Below, one piece after another: positions 1-10,442 of a DNA stretch of 64,000 bases. The notes under the pieces are model-generated. The model worked only from the letters and a program-made list of their open reading frames with translations, made no database searches and was not told the DNA's origin. Position numbers and translations under genes: made by a program. This DNA is from Thermomonas sp. (GTDB lineage: Bacteria > Pseudomonadota > Gammaproteobacteria > Xanthomonadales > Xanthomonadaceae): NCBI GenBank assembly GCA_016720345.1, contig JADKKV010000005.1, positions 868,001 through 932,000 on the forward strand, read 5' to 3'. Within the stretch, counting starts at the first letter, position 1, and each line of letters starts with the position of its first letter.

Positions 1-2
1 CG

Positions 3-1175
3 CTATCGGTTGCCTTGAACATCGGCAGCACGGCGATCGGCCATCAGTCCGTCGCCGACCGCGACTACGCCGTCGCGGTGGGCAAGACCGGCGGTGAGCA
101 CCAGATCATCCACCTGGCCGACGGCACCGAGGATTTCGACGCGGTCAACGTGCGCCAGTTGCGCTCGCTGGTGAACTGGTTCGGTGGCGGCGCGACCTTC
201 ATCGGCGGCGTGTTCACCGCGCCGACTTTCACCATCCAGGGCAGCAACTACAGCAACGTGGCAGCCGCGTTTGCCGCGGTGGACACGCGACTGACCGCAT
301 TGGCGGGCAGTGTGGGTGGGCCCGCAGGCCCGCAAGGTCCGGCCGGTCCGACGGGTCCGACCGGTCCCACGGGTCCGCAAGGGCCGGCAGGTCCGAGTGG
401 CCCACAAGGCCCGGCCGGACCGACTGGCCCTGACGGCGATACCGGCCCCGCGGGTCCGGCAGGCCCGCAAGGCGAACCGGGTCCGACTGGACCGCAAGGC
501 CCGCAGGGCGATCAAGGCCCGATGGGCCCGCAGGGCCCGGCCGGCCAGGATGGCGAGGATGCGGACATGACCGAAGTGGCGCAGATGGTGGCCGCCGGTG
601 ATGCCGCGACATTGGAAGAGGCCAACGCACATGCCGATGCCGGCGATGCCGCGACATTGGAACAGGCCAACGCACATGCAGATGCCGGTGATGCCGCGAC
701 GCTTGGATCCGCACAGCAGTACGCCGATGCGGGTGACGCCGCCACGCTCGCGTCCGCCAACGCGCAAGCAGCCATCGGCGATGCCGCAACACTCACCGCA
801 TCGAAAACCTACACCGACACCACCGCCACCCAGACGCTGACCTCGGCGAAGTCATACACCGACAGCAAGTTCGCAGCGTGGAACGACACCTTTACCCAGT
901 ACCAGCAGCAGGTGGACAAGCGCTTCGTGCAGACCGACCGCCGCATCGACCAGATCGGCGCGATGGGCAGCGCGATGACCCACATGGCGGTGAACGCGGC
1001 AAACGGTCGTTCCGACAAGGGCCGCATCGCGATCGGCGTGGGCACCCAGGGCAGCCAGGGCGCGGTGTCGATCGGTTACGGCAAGCGCATCGGCGATCGC
1101 GGTTCGTTCTCGCTGGGCGCGAGCTTCAGCAGCGGCGAATCTTCGGTGGGCGGAGGCTTCGGCTTCGACCTGTAA
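3..1175 (+). CDS. YadA-type trimeric autotransporter adhesin with collagen-like stalk (5' end outside window)
   Basis: Surface adhesin that should trimerise and secrete itself through its C-terminal beta-barrel. The reading frame is open to the window edge and starts inside a YadA head repeat ([17 protein letters not shown]), so the true start and most of the head are missing. Counting from the TTG at 15: head/neck remnant at residues 1-50 (neck [17 protein letters not shown]), Gly-X-Y collagen-like tract about 101-180, five 15-residue stalk repeats beginning GDAATL from residue 195, then a coiled-coil linker and a glycine-rich YadA anchor at about 310-386, ending in GFGFDL. A collagen tract inside a YadA-anchored stalk is unusual. 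A strong terminator follows. The family call is firm; the ligand is unknown. Confidence 0.9.
   Translation, partial: LSVALNIGSTAIGHQSVADRDYAVAVGKTGGEHQIIHLADGTEDFDAVNVRQLRSLVNWFGGGATFIGGVFTAPTFTIQGSNYSNVAAAFAAVDTRLTALAGSVGGPAGPQGPAGPTGPTGPTGPQGPAGPSGPQGPAGPTGPDGDTGPAGPAGPQGEPGPTGPQGPQGDQGPMGPQGPAGQDGEDADMTEVAQMVAAGDAATLEEANAHADAGDAATLEQANAHADAGDAATLGSAQQYADAGDAATLASANAQAAIGDAATLTASKTYTDTTATQTLTSAKSYTDSKFAAWNDTFTQYQQQVDKRFVQTDRRIDQIGAMGSAMTHMAVNAANGRSDKGRIAIGVGTQGSQGAVSIGYGKRIGDRGSFSLGASFSSGESSVGGGFGFDL
315..554 (+). repeat. Collagen-like Gly-X-Y repeat tract in the adhesin
   Basis: About 26 uninterrupted Gly-X-Y triplets, mostly GPQ, GPA and GPT, at residues 101-180 counted from the TTG at 15. 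Proline is frequent in the X position, as in bacterial collagens that form triple helices without hydroxyproline. The DNA is a degenerate 9-base repeat, so slippage could change its length between strains. Confidence 0.9.
597..821 (+). repeat. Five 45-bp tandem repeats encoding 15-residue stalk units
   Basis: GDAATL recurs at residues 195, 210, 225, 240 and 255 (consensus [15 protein letters not shown]), each unit exactly 15 residues. The first two DNA copies are almost identical. The 15-residue period is that of the right-handed coiled coil in YadA stalks, so this is a stalk segment and not a binding domain. Copy number may vary by recombination. Confidence 0.85.
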
Positions 1176-1201
1176 ATCGTTTCAGGCAGCAGGCAATACG
1201 G

Positions 1202-1227
1202 AACGGCGCGGATCCCCGCGCCGTTTT
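1202..1227. terminator. Bidirectional rho-independent terminator
   Basis: A perfect 10-bp stem, AACGGCGCGG paired with CCGCGCCGTT, encloses a 4-base loop. Ts follow on the plus strand and As precede it. It sits between the convergent adhesin and tamB genes and can serve both. Confidence 0.85.
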
Positions 1228-1251
1228 CGTTGCCACGCCAATGCAGCGAAC

Positions 1252-4200
1252 CTACTTCTCCGTGCGCCAGTTCACAGAAGCCCGGTTCTCCACCGTGCTG
1301 GATTCGATCTGGATGTCGAAGCCCTTGCGCAGCAGGTACTTCAGCATCAGCACCTGGCCGGTGCCGAGCAATGAGACGCCGTAGCCGACGTAGAGCTTGG
1401 GCGACAGGTACTTGCCGATGCTGAGCACATCGGCACCCAATGCACGCGAGCCGACCACGCCGGCATCGTCCAGGCCCAGCCGCTGGCCGAGTTCGGAGGC
1501 GACCAGCGCGGTACCGGCGGCCAGCGCGGCCCGGGCGGTGCCGATCTGGCGCGCCTCGTCGCCGGTCAGGCTGGACAGCGGACGGCCGAGGGTGAGGTAG
1601 GCCAGTGCCTCGGATTCGCTCTTCGCCGGGTTCGAATACACCGTCGCCCGCGGCGCGGAGGCGCGGCCTTCGACGCGGATGCCGGCGGTCACCTCGCCGA
1701 CCTGGCGCTCGGCGCGGATGTCCAGCAACGGATCGCCGACCGGCGTGTCCGACCACAACAGGCGGCCGCGGGTGATCTGCAGCCGCTGGGCGTAGGCGGT
1801 GTAGCGGCCGGCAACGTCGAGCGCGCCGGTGCCGCGCACCTCGCGTCCCGGCAGGGCGCGCACGCGCAGCCGCCCGCCCAGGGTGCCGACCAGGCCGAAG
1901 CCGTTGATCGCGACCTGTTCGCCCATCACCAGGGTGAGGTCGAGGTCCAGCGGATTGGCGCGGGTGCGCTCCGGATCCACCGGGTCCAGCACCACCACGT
2001 CGTCGGAGCGGGAGACGCCCTCGTCGAGGCGTTCCAGGTGGATGTCGGCCTCCGGCAGGGTCACGCTGCCGCTGACCTGCAGCGGCTCGCCCGCGCGGTA
2101 GCGCACCACCACGTCCGGATTCGCGACCGCACGCAACTGCCGGGTCTCCGCGATCAGCACGTTGGTGCCGCGCAGGTTCAATACCAGTGGCGTGTCCTGC
2201 GCCTGCCAGCCGAGGCTGCCGTCGACGTCCAGCACGCCGTCGCCGGAACGCACGCGGCCGACGATGCGCGCATTGCCGTCCGCCTGGGCCTGCAGGCGCA
2301 GGTCGCCGTCGCGTGCGGCGATGCCGAGCGCCGGCAGTTCGCTGGCGAAGCCCTGCAGGTGGCCCTCGCCGCCGATCGCCGGTGCCGCGCGGGTGCCGCC
2401 CAGCCGCAGGTCAACGTCCAGCCGGCCGGTCGGCGCGACGATGTCCGGCGAGAACAGCTCCATCCAGGTCAGTTCGTCGGTGCTGACCTTGATCTCGCCC
2501 GCCAGCGGCGCGTAGCCGTCCCAGCCGGTGCTGATGCGTGCATCGATGCGACCATCGTCGTTGAACACGGTGCCGAGGCTGATGCCGATCGCTTGCGGGT
2601 CGAAGGTGGCATCGAGCTGCAGGTCGCGGTAACCGGCCAGGTCGCGGCGTGCGCGCGGCGGTTGCGGATGCCGCCGGCCGCCGAGGTGATCGAAGCGGTG
2701 CCGCGCCACGCATTGGCCGCCGGCACGATGCGCACGCGAAGCCCGGCCTCGCCATTGAACACCCAGGGCCGGCTGTCCTCGCGCTCCGGCAGGTACGGCA
2801 CCAGCAGCGCCAGCGGCAATGCATCGCCCTGCAGCTCCACGCCACGACGCGGCCAGTCGGCGTCCGCGCACAGGGTGCCGCCGGTGTTCGCCAGCAGGCA
2901 GGCGCGCGACAGCGCACCGCTGCTGCCATCCCACGACCAGCGCGCCGGTTGCTGCAGCGTCCACGCCGCGCCCTTGGCCGGATCGAACTGCAGCGACGCC
3001 AGCGCGCCCTGCCAGCGGGTGCCCTGTTTGTTCGCATCGCCGCGCAGCGCCACCGCGCCGAATTCGCTTTGCGCGTCCGCATCGAATTGCAGGCGTTCCA
3101 CCGACCCGCGCAAGCCCGCGCGCAGGCTGGACAGCGGCAGGCCGAGTTGCAGGCCCTGCGCCTCGACCGCCAGCATGCCGTTGCCGGTGCGCCAGGGCAG
3201 CCGGCCCTTGGCGATGAACTGTTCGGCGCGGTAGTCGCCGAAGGCCACGCCTTCGCCGCGCAGGTCGATGTCCACGTCCGGTGCCGTGCGCGCGCCGCGC
3301 AGGGTGAACATGCCGCGCATGCTGCCGCGGCCATCCGGCAGCAGGTCGTCCAGTTGCAGCGGCGACAGGTTGGCTTCGATGTCGATGCCGGCGGCGATCT
3401 TGGCGCGCGCATCGATGCGGCTGCCACCGAGCGATAGCGCGACATCGCCGGCGTAGTTGTCGCCGTCGATGTTGAGCGTGCCGCGGCCGCCCAGCGCGCG
3501 CCCGCGCAGGGTGCCGCCAGGTTGCCCGCCTCCGCGTCGGCGAGCAGGGAACCGTTGTCGCGGCGCACGCCGGAGGACAGCACCACGCCGTCGACCGCGC
3601 CGGGCCAGTCGGGCGCGAAGTAGCCGGGGTCGAAGCCGGCCAGGGTCGCCTTCGCCGTCCACGACAGCCGCGGCGACCATGCGAACTCGCCGCTGGCGTC
3701 CAGCCGCCCCTGCGGCATGCGCGCGCGCAGCACGTCGACCTGGATGCGCTCGCGAAAGCCGCGCCCGGCGAGATCCACGGTCGCGCGCTCCTGGCCGCGC
3801 TGCAGCCGCGCCTGGCCCTTGACCGCCCACCGGGCGGGCGTGCCGGCGATGCCGAAATCCGCATCGCCGGCGACCATGGTGTCGCCGCCTTCGCCTTGCC
3901 AGCGCAGGCCGCGCGCATTGACGGCGAACTTCAACGAAGCATCGTCCGGGTCGCGCAGGTCGGCGCTGCCATTGGCGTTGACGCGGCCACCGAACACGTC
4001 CAGCACCAGTGGCTGCAGTTGCAGCACCCGGTCCCTCCAGCCGCAGTTTCGATGGCTGCAGGGTGGCGGCGAAGTCGCCCTGCTTCAGCGTGCCGCGCAG
4101 GTTGGCGCTGCCGCCGATGCCGTCCGCGCCGAGGTTGAAGGCGAGCGGCGTCGAGGCCTCGCCGCTGCCGCCGAGCAGGCCGATGTCGAGCGCGTCGCTG

Positions 4201-5159
4201 TTGGCGCGCAACTGCCAGCGCGGGCGGTCGGCGTCGCCGCGCAGGGTAAGGACCGCGCGCAGGGGCGCGGGTGCGCGGCCGCCGATCGCCACGTCCAGTT
4301 TCGACAGGTCGCCGCGCGCAACCAGGCCGAAGCGCGGCGCCGTGCGGCCGGCCGGCGCGGGCAGCACCGCGGTGGCGCGCAGGTCGCTGCGGAAATTCCG
4401 GCGCGGGATGTAATCGCCATGCAGGGTGAAGCGGCCGCGGTCGCTGTCGACCGCCAGCCGTTCGATGTGCAGCGAACCGGGCGCCGCATCCAGCCCGCCA
4501 CGCGCGCTGCGGATGTCGATGAGCGGCTCGCCTTCCTGCACCACCTTGAGGCCATCGATGCGGATCGCACCGGCACGCAGCGCCAGCGGCAGCTCGACCT
4601 GCGGCAGCACCTCCGGCCAGCGCGGCAATTCGAACGGCTTGTCGCTGCGCGGCAGGTCCAGGGTGGCGCCGGCGATGTCCAGCGTGTCCAGCCGCAGGGT
4701 GCGGCCGAGCAGCGGGCGGAGCGACGGATCCAGGGTGACCTGTTCGGCGTCGAGCACGATCCGCCCCATCGCGCAGCGGGTCCGGGTGGTGGCCACGCAG
4801 TCGGGGTCGCGCTGGCGCGGCACCGAGAAGTGCACGCCGCGCAGCACCATCGGCCCCGACGCCGGCCCCTCGGCGGTGTCCCAGGTCAGCTCGGTGCCGG
4901 CCGGCAGCCGCGCCACCAGCTCCCGCAGCAGCAGGTCGCGGCCGCCGATCGTCATCAGCAGCCAGTACAGCAGCAGGGCAACGCCGGCCGCCATCGCCAG
5001 CGTGGCGATGCCGCCGCGCAGCGCGAGCGTGCGCCGGCGCGTGCGGCGCAGCTGCCGAAGTTCGGCGATGCGCGCCTCGCGTTGTTCGCCGCTGGCATCG
5101 GCCGGCAGTGGCGCCAGCCCATGGCGGTGGACACGGTGGTCGCGTTCGTGCCCGCTCAC
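1252..5159 (-). CDS. tamB: TamB, inner-membrane part of the translocation and assembly module (three apparent frameshifts)
   Basis: Long periplasm-spanning AsmA/DUF490-type protein that works with TamA in outer-membrane protein insertion and lipid transport. The product is about 1300 residues, usual for TamB. It has an N-terminal signal anchor (hydrophobic stretch ending LLLYWLLMTIGG), a long beta-rich middle and a conserved DUF490 C-terminus ending ASVNWRTEK. The start is the GTG at 5159, which overlaps the tamA stop by four bases (GTGA), indicating translational coupling. Homologous sequence moves between frames near 4030, near 3515 (one G missing in a run) and near 2650. Each switch restores a continuous TamB-like protein, so I take them as sequencing indels; real decay cannot be excluded from the sequence. 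Confidence 0.85.
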
Positions 5160-7010
5160 AGGTCGGCGCCGATGTTGAGGTGCAGGGTGAACGGCGAGTC
5201 CGGCGACTTCAGCCCGCGCGCGATGTCGACCCGCACCGGCCCCACCGGCGATCGCCAGCGCACGCCGAAGCCGACCCCGGTATGCAGGTCCGGCTTGCTG
5301 CCATCGAATGCGCTGCCGCTGTCGACGAACACCGCCGCCCCCCACGGACCCTTGAAGTAACGCTCGTACTCGATGCTGGCGGTGACCACGTTGCTCGCGC
5401 CGACCGCGTAGGCGTTGCCGGCGGAATCGATGATGCGCGGGCCGACCTCGCGCCAGCCATAGCCGCGGATGCTGCGGTCGCCACCGGCGTAGTAACGCAG
5501 GCTCGGCGGCAGCTCGAGCAGTTCATTGGTGAAGGTGTGGCCGGCCTCGCCGCGCACCAGCAGCCGGCTGTCATCCTGCATGCCATGGAACCAATGCGCG
5601 TCCGCGTGCAGCTGGACGAAGCCGGTAGTGCCATCCGCGCCACCATTTCCACCGCGGAGCTCGAGGGTGCCCCCGGTGCCGCGGCGCGGGGCCAGGCGGT
5701 CGTCGACGTCGATGTATTCGGCGCGCAGCGAGGGGAAGGCGAAGCTGGCGTATTCGTACGACTGGGTGGGCTTGGTGATGGTGAAGTACGCCCAGCGCTC
5801 GCGCAGCACGTGCGCGGACGCGACCAGGTTCAGGTGCTGGTTGTACTGCCCGCTGCGGCTGGCGACGAATTCGAGGCGGCGGTTGTCGAGCGAGTCGGTC
5901 TGCTCGTCCGCGGCCTGCAGGCTGGCGGTGTACCAGCCATCCAGCCAGGCGAAGGCGGGCACCCGGTATTGCACGGTGGCCAGCTTGCGCTTGCTCGCGT
6001 AGTCGATCTGGGCCAGCGCCTTGTGCCCGCGGGCATTCAGGTAGCGGCGCTCGAAGCCGAGGGCTGACGCCGGCGCCGCTCTGGGTCCCGTAGCTGGCAC
6101 CGATGCTGTAGATGCTGCGTGGCGCAGGGGTCAGGTGGACCTGCACCGGAACCACGTCGCCGGTCTTTTCCGCGGGCTGCGGCAGCACCTCGACCAGGCC
6201 GAAGTAGTCCAGCGCCACCAGCGAGCGCCGCAGGCGCTCCAGCTCGGCGTCGTCCCACGGCTCGCCGGGCTCCCAGCCGACCAGCTTGCGCAGCAGCGAA
6301 TCGTCGATGACCGCCTGCGGCTCCTGGCCAAAGTCGACCGAACCCAGCGCGTGGCGCGCGCCGCTGCGCCAGCGCAGGTCGATGTCCGCGGCGTGTTCGG
6401 CCCGTGTCACCGCGACCCGGTGGGCGCTGAAATCGGCGTCGAAGTAGCCACGGCCGGCCAGCATGCGGCTGACCTTCGACTTGCTCGCTTCGTACACGGC
6501 GTGGTCGAGCACCTCGCCGCTGCGCGGTGCGAACCCGGCCAGCGCTGCGGCCACGTGCGGATCGTCGGCGCCCGCACCGTCGATGCCCACGTTCCAGGCG
6601 CGCACGCGCACCTGGTTGCCGGGCGCGATGCTGATCGCCACGCTCACGCTGCGCTCGCCGTCGCCTTCGGCGTCCGTGCGTACCGAGGCACTGGTGCCCG
6701 CTTCGGCATCCGCGCCCTCCGGCCGCTGGCGGTCGCTGCGCTGGATGACGATGGTCGGCGTGTAGTAGCCGAACGGTTCCAGCGCCTCGCGGGTTTCCGC
6801 CTCCGCTTCGCGCAGCAGGTAGCTCAAGCGGCGCGCCGACAGGTCCTTGCCCAGTTCGTCGTTGAGCGACAGCGAGAGGCGCACGTTCTGCGCCATCCGC
6901 TCGTCGGCGAGGCCGCTGACCTCGATCCGGGTCACCGTGATCGCCGAGGCCGGCAACGCCACGCCGGCAAGGGCAAGGGCGATCAGCAGGCGGGCGGGGC
7001 GTGGCGGCAT
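5156..7010 (-). CDS. tamA: TamA, outer-membrane Omp85-family component (one apparent frameshift)
   Basis: Outer-membrane POTRA/beta-barrel protein and partner of TamB. About 618 residues: signal peptide ([16 protein letters not shown]), POTRA region to about residue 310, then a 16-strand-type barrel. The barrel carries the Omp85 motif region [16 protein letters not shown] and ends in NIGADL. The frame changes around 6061-6063, where one extra base in a GGG run splits a continuous [18 protein letters not shown] junction. The start is ATG 7010; no strong ribosome site is visible in front of it. The stop overlaps the tamB start, so the two form an operon. Confidence 0.88.
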
Positions 7011-7063
7011 CGGTGAAGGATACCGGGGCAGTGCCAAAGCGCGACTAACCCGAAGGCGTGCCG

Positions 7064-7137
7064 CCTCCCCTTGCGTAGCAGGGGGAGGCCCGGAGGGGGT
7101 TGCCGTTTGCGACAAAGGGCACCGCTGCCCAACCCCC
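7064..7137. repeat. Two-hairpin intergenic element between glyS and tamA
   Basis: Two successive inverted repeats fill most of the 152-bp gap: CCTCCCC/GGGGAGG at 7064-7070 and 7082-7088, and GGGGGTTG/CAACCCCC at 7095-7102 and 7130-7137. This resembles the G/C-run hairpin elements common between genes in this family. It could also act as an RNA stabiliser or terminator behind glyS. No second copy was seen in this window. Confidence 0.5.
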
Positions 7138-7162
7138 TTGCTTTCGCACGGGAGGGGCAGGG

Positions 7163-9249
7163 TCAGGCGGACAGGTGCTCGATCGCGGCCACGCTGCCAA
7201 GCCGGTCCGCCAGCCGCTTGAGCAGGGCCAGCCGGTTGTTGCGGATCGCCGGATCCTCGACGTTGACCATCACCCCGTCGAAGAACGCATCCACCTGCGG
7301 CCGCAGCCGCGCCAGGTGGGCAGGGTGCCGACGTAGTCGGCCTGCGCCAGCGCCTGCCCGGTGGCGGCGCAGGCGGCTTCCACCGCTTCGGCCAGGCGCG
7401 CTCGGCGGGTTCGCTGAGCAGCGCGGGGTCCTCGATGGCGGGGATCGCACCCTCCGCCTTCTTCAGGATGTTGCCGATGCGCTTGTTGGCCGCGGCCAGC
7501 GCGGCGGCTTCCGGCAGCTGCGCGAAGATGCCGATGGCATCGATGCGGCGGTCGAAGTCGTACAGCGAGGCCGGTTCCAGTTCGGCGACGGCGTTGAAGT
7601 GCGCGCCGGGCACGCCCTTGTCGGCGTAGTAGCCGCGCAGGCGGTCGAGGATGAACGCGTAGAGCTCGCCCGCATCCGCCTGGACCGCCTTCGATGCAAG
7701 CGCTGCATTCGCGTGGGCAAGCAGTGCCTTGAGGTCGAGGTCAAAACCACTCTCGATGATCGTCCGCGCCAACCCCAGCGCATTGCGCCGCAGCGCGAAC
7801 GGGTCCTTGTTGCCGGTCGGCTTGAGGCCCGCGGCGAAACCGCCGGCCAGGGTGTCCAGGCGTTCGGCGATCGCCAGCACCTTGCCGATGCCGGACAGGG
7901 CGATGTCGTCGCCGGCGAAGCGCGGCTGGTAGGCCTCGTCGATCGCCAGCGCGACTTCGGCGGGTTCGCCCGCGCACTGCGCGTAATGGCGGCCGGCGAT
8001 GCCCTGCAGCTCCGGGAATTCGTTGACCATGCGCGACTGCAGGTCGTTCTTCGCCAGCAGTGCGGCGCGCTTGGCAAGCGCGGGATCGACGCCGACCTGC
8101 GGCGCGATCGCTTCGGCCAGCGCGGCCACGCGTTGCGCCTTGTCGGCCACGCTGCCCAGCTTGGCCTGGTAGGTGACGGTCGCAAGGCCCGCGCCCATCG
8201 CTTCGATGCCCTGCTTCAGGTCTTCGTCGAAGAAGAACTTGGCGTCGGCGAAGCGCGGGCGGATCACGCGTTCGTAGCCCTTGCGGATTTCGGACGGGTC
8301 GTGCGATTCGATGTTGGCGATGCCGATGAAGTGCTCGGTCAGCCTGCCGCCGGCATCCAGCACCGGGAAGAATTTCTGGTTGGTCTCCATGGTCGCGACC
8401 AGCGCTTCCTGCGGGACTTCCAGGAACGCGCGCTCGAACGAGCAGGCCACCGCCACCGGCCATTCGTTCAGGCAGTTCACCTGCGCCAGGTTGTCGGCAT
8501 CGATGCGGGCGCTGCCGCCGGCGGCCCTGGCGGCGGTTTCGACTTCCGCGACGATCCGCGCACGGCGTTCGTCGGGATCGACCAGCACATGCGCGGCGCG
8601 CAGCGCTTCGATGTAATCCGCCGGCGCGCCGATCCAGACGTGCTTGTCGTGGTGGAAGCGGTGGCCGCGGCTGTTGCGGCCGGAGCGGATGCCCAGCGCG
8701 TCCAGCGCCACCACGTCGTCGCCGAACAATGCCACCAGCCAGTGCAGCGGGCGCGCGAATCCGTAGGCGTGGCTGCCCCAGCGCATCGGCTTGGGGATCG
8801 GCATGCCGGCCAGCGCTTCGTCGAGCACGGACTGCAGCAGGTCGGCGGTCTTCGCGCCCGGGGTGACCGCGCGATGCACGAAGCGTTCACCCTTCGCGTC
8901 CGTGGTCTTCTCCAGCGCGTCCCACGCCACCCCGGCCTTGGCCGCGAAGCCTTCCAGCGCGCGGGTCGGCGCGCCGTTCGCATCCAGCGCGATGGTGAGG
9001 TACGGGCCCAGCACTTCGGACCGTTGCTGCGGTTGCTCGCCGGCGACCCCCCGGCAGCAGCACCGCCAGCCGGCGCGGCGAGTACAGCGGCTTCGCATCG
9101 CCGCGTTCGATCGCCACCCCGCGCTTGCCCAGCGCGGCGATGACGCCATCGAAGAATGCCTGCGCCAGGCCCGGCAGGGCCTTGACCGGGAGTTCCTCGG
9201 TACCGAGTTCGATCAGGAGGGGAGACAGGCCGCTCACGCGCACATCCAT
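7163..9249 (-). CDS. glyS: Glycyl-tRNA synthetase beta subunit (three apparent frameshifts)
   Basis: Beta subunit of the alpha2beta2 glycyl-tRNA synthetase, which with GlyQ charges tRNA-Gly; essential for protein synthesis. The intended product is about 695 residues, normal for GlyS. It begins with the typical [16 protein letters not shown] and ends with an anticodon-binding-type domain ([20 protein letters not shown]). The frame breaks near 9050 (one extra base in a run of six C), near 7397 and near 7318 (one base missing each). An essential gene is unlikely to be this damaged, so these are probably consensus errors. Upstream, a hairpin pair at 9275-9319 may attenuate transcription. Confidence 0.88.
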
Positions 9250-9274
9250 GGTTGGAAACGGGATTGCCGGTACG

Positions 9275-9319
9275 AAAAAGGGCAGCGGCCCGGCGGCACG
9301 CTGCCCTGCTTCCGGGCAG
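9275..9319 (-). terminator. Terminator-like hairpin with a competing hairpin upstream of glyS
   Basis: Read on the minus strand, GGGCAGCG pairs with CGCTGCCC across an 11-base loop (9306 to 9280) and is followed by TTTTT (9279-9275), a classic intrinsic terminator. Just before it, CTGCCC (9319-9314) can pair with GGGCAG (9306-9301), the same bases that form the 5' arm of the terminator. The two hairpins are mutually exclusive. The T-run ends 25 bases before the glyS start. It may simply end the upstream operon, or it may be an attenuator. Confidence 0.6.
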
Positions 9320-9368
9320 GGCCGGCTACTTTAACCGACCCCGCCTCGCCTCCGGATCCGCTGCCGGC

Positions 9369-9947
9369 TCAATACACCACGAACACGGCCCGGCAACCGT
9401 CGTCCACCCACAGCTGGCGGCCGTCGAGGCCCCAGTTGCGCCCGTAGATGCACTGCTGGTTGCTCAGCTGGCGACGTACCTCGACGTGCCGGCGGCGCTC
9501 GATGTAGCCGCAGGCGGTGTAGCGGCCATTGTTCGACTCGCAACGGATCTCGCGGCCCTCGTAGTAGCCGTTGTCGTAGTCGTCGTGCCGATCCTTGTTG
9601 CTGTTGGCGATCGCGGCCACGGCGATCGCGCCGAGCACCAGCGCGCCGGCGACCTTGGCGCCGTCGTTGCTGCCCGAGGAGGCAGTGCCGACGCGGAACT
9701 CGGCGCGACAGCCGTTGGTCACCCAGATGCGGTTGCGGTCGTAGCCCCAGGTGTCGCCCTGCCAGCAGCCCTGGCTGCTCAGCTGGCGCGACAGGGTCAC
9801 CCCGCCTGCGGTATTGACCGCGCAGCTGCGGTACTGGCCATCCTTCGATTCGCAGCGGATGGTCTGCTGCGCCGCGGTGGCGCCGGTGGTGGCCGCCAGC
9901 AGCAGGGTGGCCGCGGCGGCGAGCAGGCTGATGCGATGGGTCGCCAT
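9369..9947 (-). CDS. Exported DUF3011 protein with two repeats
   Basis: 192-residue exported protein of unknown function. A signal peptide (LLAAAATLLLAATTGATAAQ) is followed by two DUF3011 units. Each has an IRCES start, a cysteine-containing core and a W-G-Y/L-D-R/G pattern ending near GCRAEF/GCRAVF. A short hydrophobic segment (VAGALVLGAIAVAAIA) lies between them. Conserved cysteines suggest disulfides in the periplasm. GGAGG lies 8 bases before the ATG, inside the end of the EF-hand gene one base upstream, so the two genes are co-transcribed. DUF3011 has no assigned activity. Confidence 0.8.
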   Translation of the reverse strand: MATHRISLLAAAATLLLAATTGATAAQQTIRCESKDGQYRSCAVNTAGGVTLSRQLSSQGCWQGDTWGYDRNRIWVTNGCRAEFRVGTASSGSNDGAKVAGALVLGAIAVAAIANSNKDRHDDYDNGYYEGREIRCESNNGRYTACGYIERRRHVEVRRQLSNQQCIYGRNWGLDGRQLWVDDGCRAVFVVY

Positions 9948-9948
9948 G

Positions 9949-10347
9949 TCAGGTGCCTCCCTGGGCGCGGCCGGCTTCGATTTCGGGCCGGGTCAGGCAG
10001 CCGTTGGCGTCGCTGTCGAAGCTGGCGAAGCGCGCGGTGTAGGCGTCCTGCCAGTCCGCCAGCGAGATCGGCCGGGTCTCGGTGGTCTCGCCCGGGCCGG
10101 AGGGTGCTTCGACCGCGTCCAGGACTTCGTCCTTGTTGGTGTCCATCTGGTGCAGCCGCCGGCTTGTGTAGTTGCGGCCTTCCTCCAGGTCGACGCAGCC
10201 GTTGCCGTTGCGATCGAGCTGTTCCACCACGGTTTCGATCGGAAGCGCGCCGATCGGGGGTGGATCCTGCTTCTGTGCCTGCGCGAAACCGGCGCACAGC
10301 GCCAACGCCGCGGCCACGCCCGCGACTTGCGGTACCAAAGGTCTCAT
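9949..10347 (-). CDS. Exported EF-hand protein
   Basis: 132-residue calcium-binding-type protein with a signal peptide (VAGVAAALALCAGFAQAQ). Three EF-hand loops are visible: DRNGNGCVDLEE, DTNKDEVLDAVE and DSDANGCLTRPE. The chosen ATG has GGAGG with short spacing in front of it; the frame extends upstream but without a signal sequence. It shares a transcript with the DUF3011 gene, and the pair separates glyQ from glyS. Role unknown; calcium sensing or buffering in the periplasm is an inference. Confidence 0.8.
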   Translation of the reverse strand: MRPLVPQVAGVAAALALCAGFAQAQKQDPPPIGALPIETVVEQLDRNGNGCVDLEEGRNYTSRRLHQMDTNKDEVLDAVEAPSGPGETTETRPISLADWQDAYTARFASFDSDANGCLTRPEIEAGRAQGGT

Positions 10348-10442
10348 CTGCACCTCCACTGGAACCGGCAGTCCCGTACGGGCTGCTCCCACGGCTCCGC
10401 GCGGCCGATCCTACATCGATCCGGCCTGGGTCGATGTCGGCG

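Noticed and set aside
1252-5159. tamB as a pseudogene
   Set aside because: All three frame changes restore a full-length TamB, and neighbouring essential genes show the same kind of indels.
3717-5360. Long plus-strand frame opposite tamB
   Set aside because: Arg/Gln-rich product without domains, antisense to a recognised gene.
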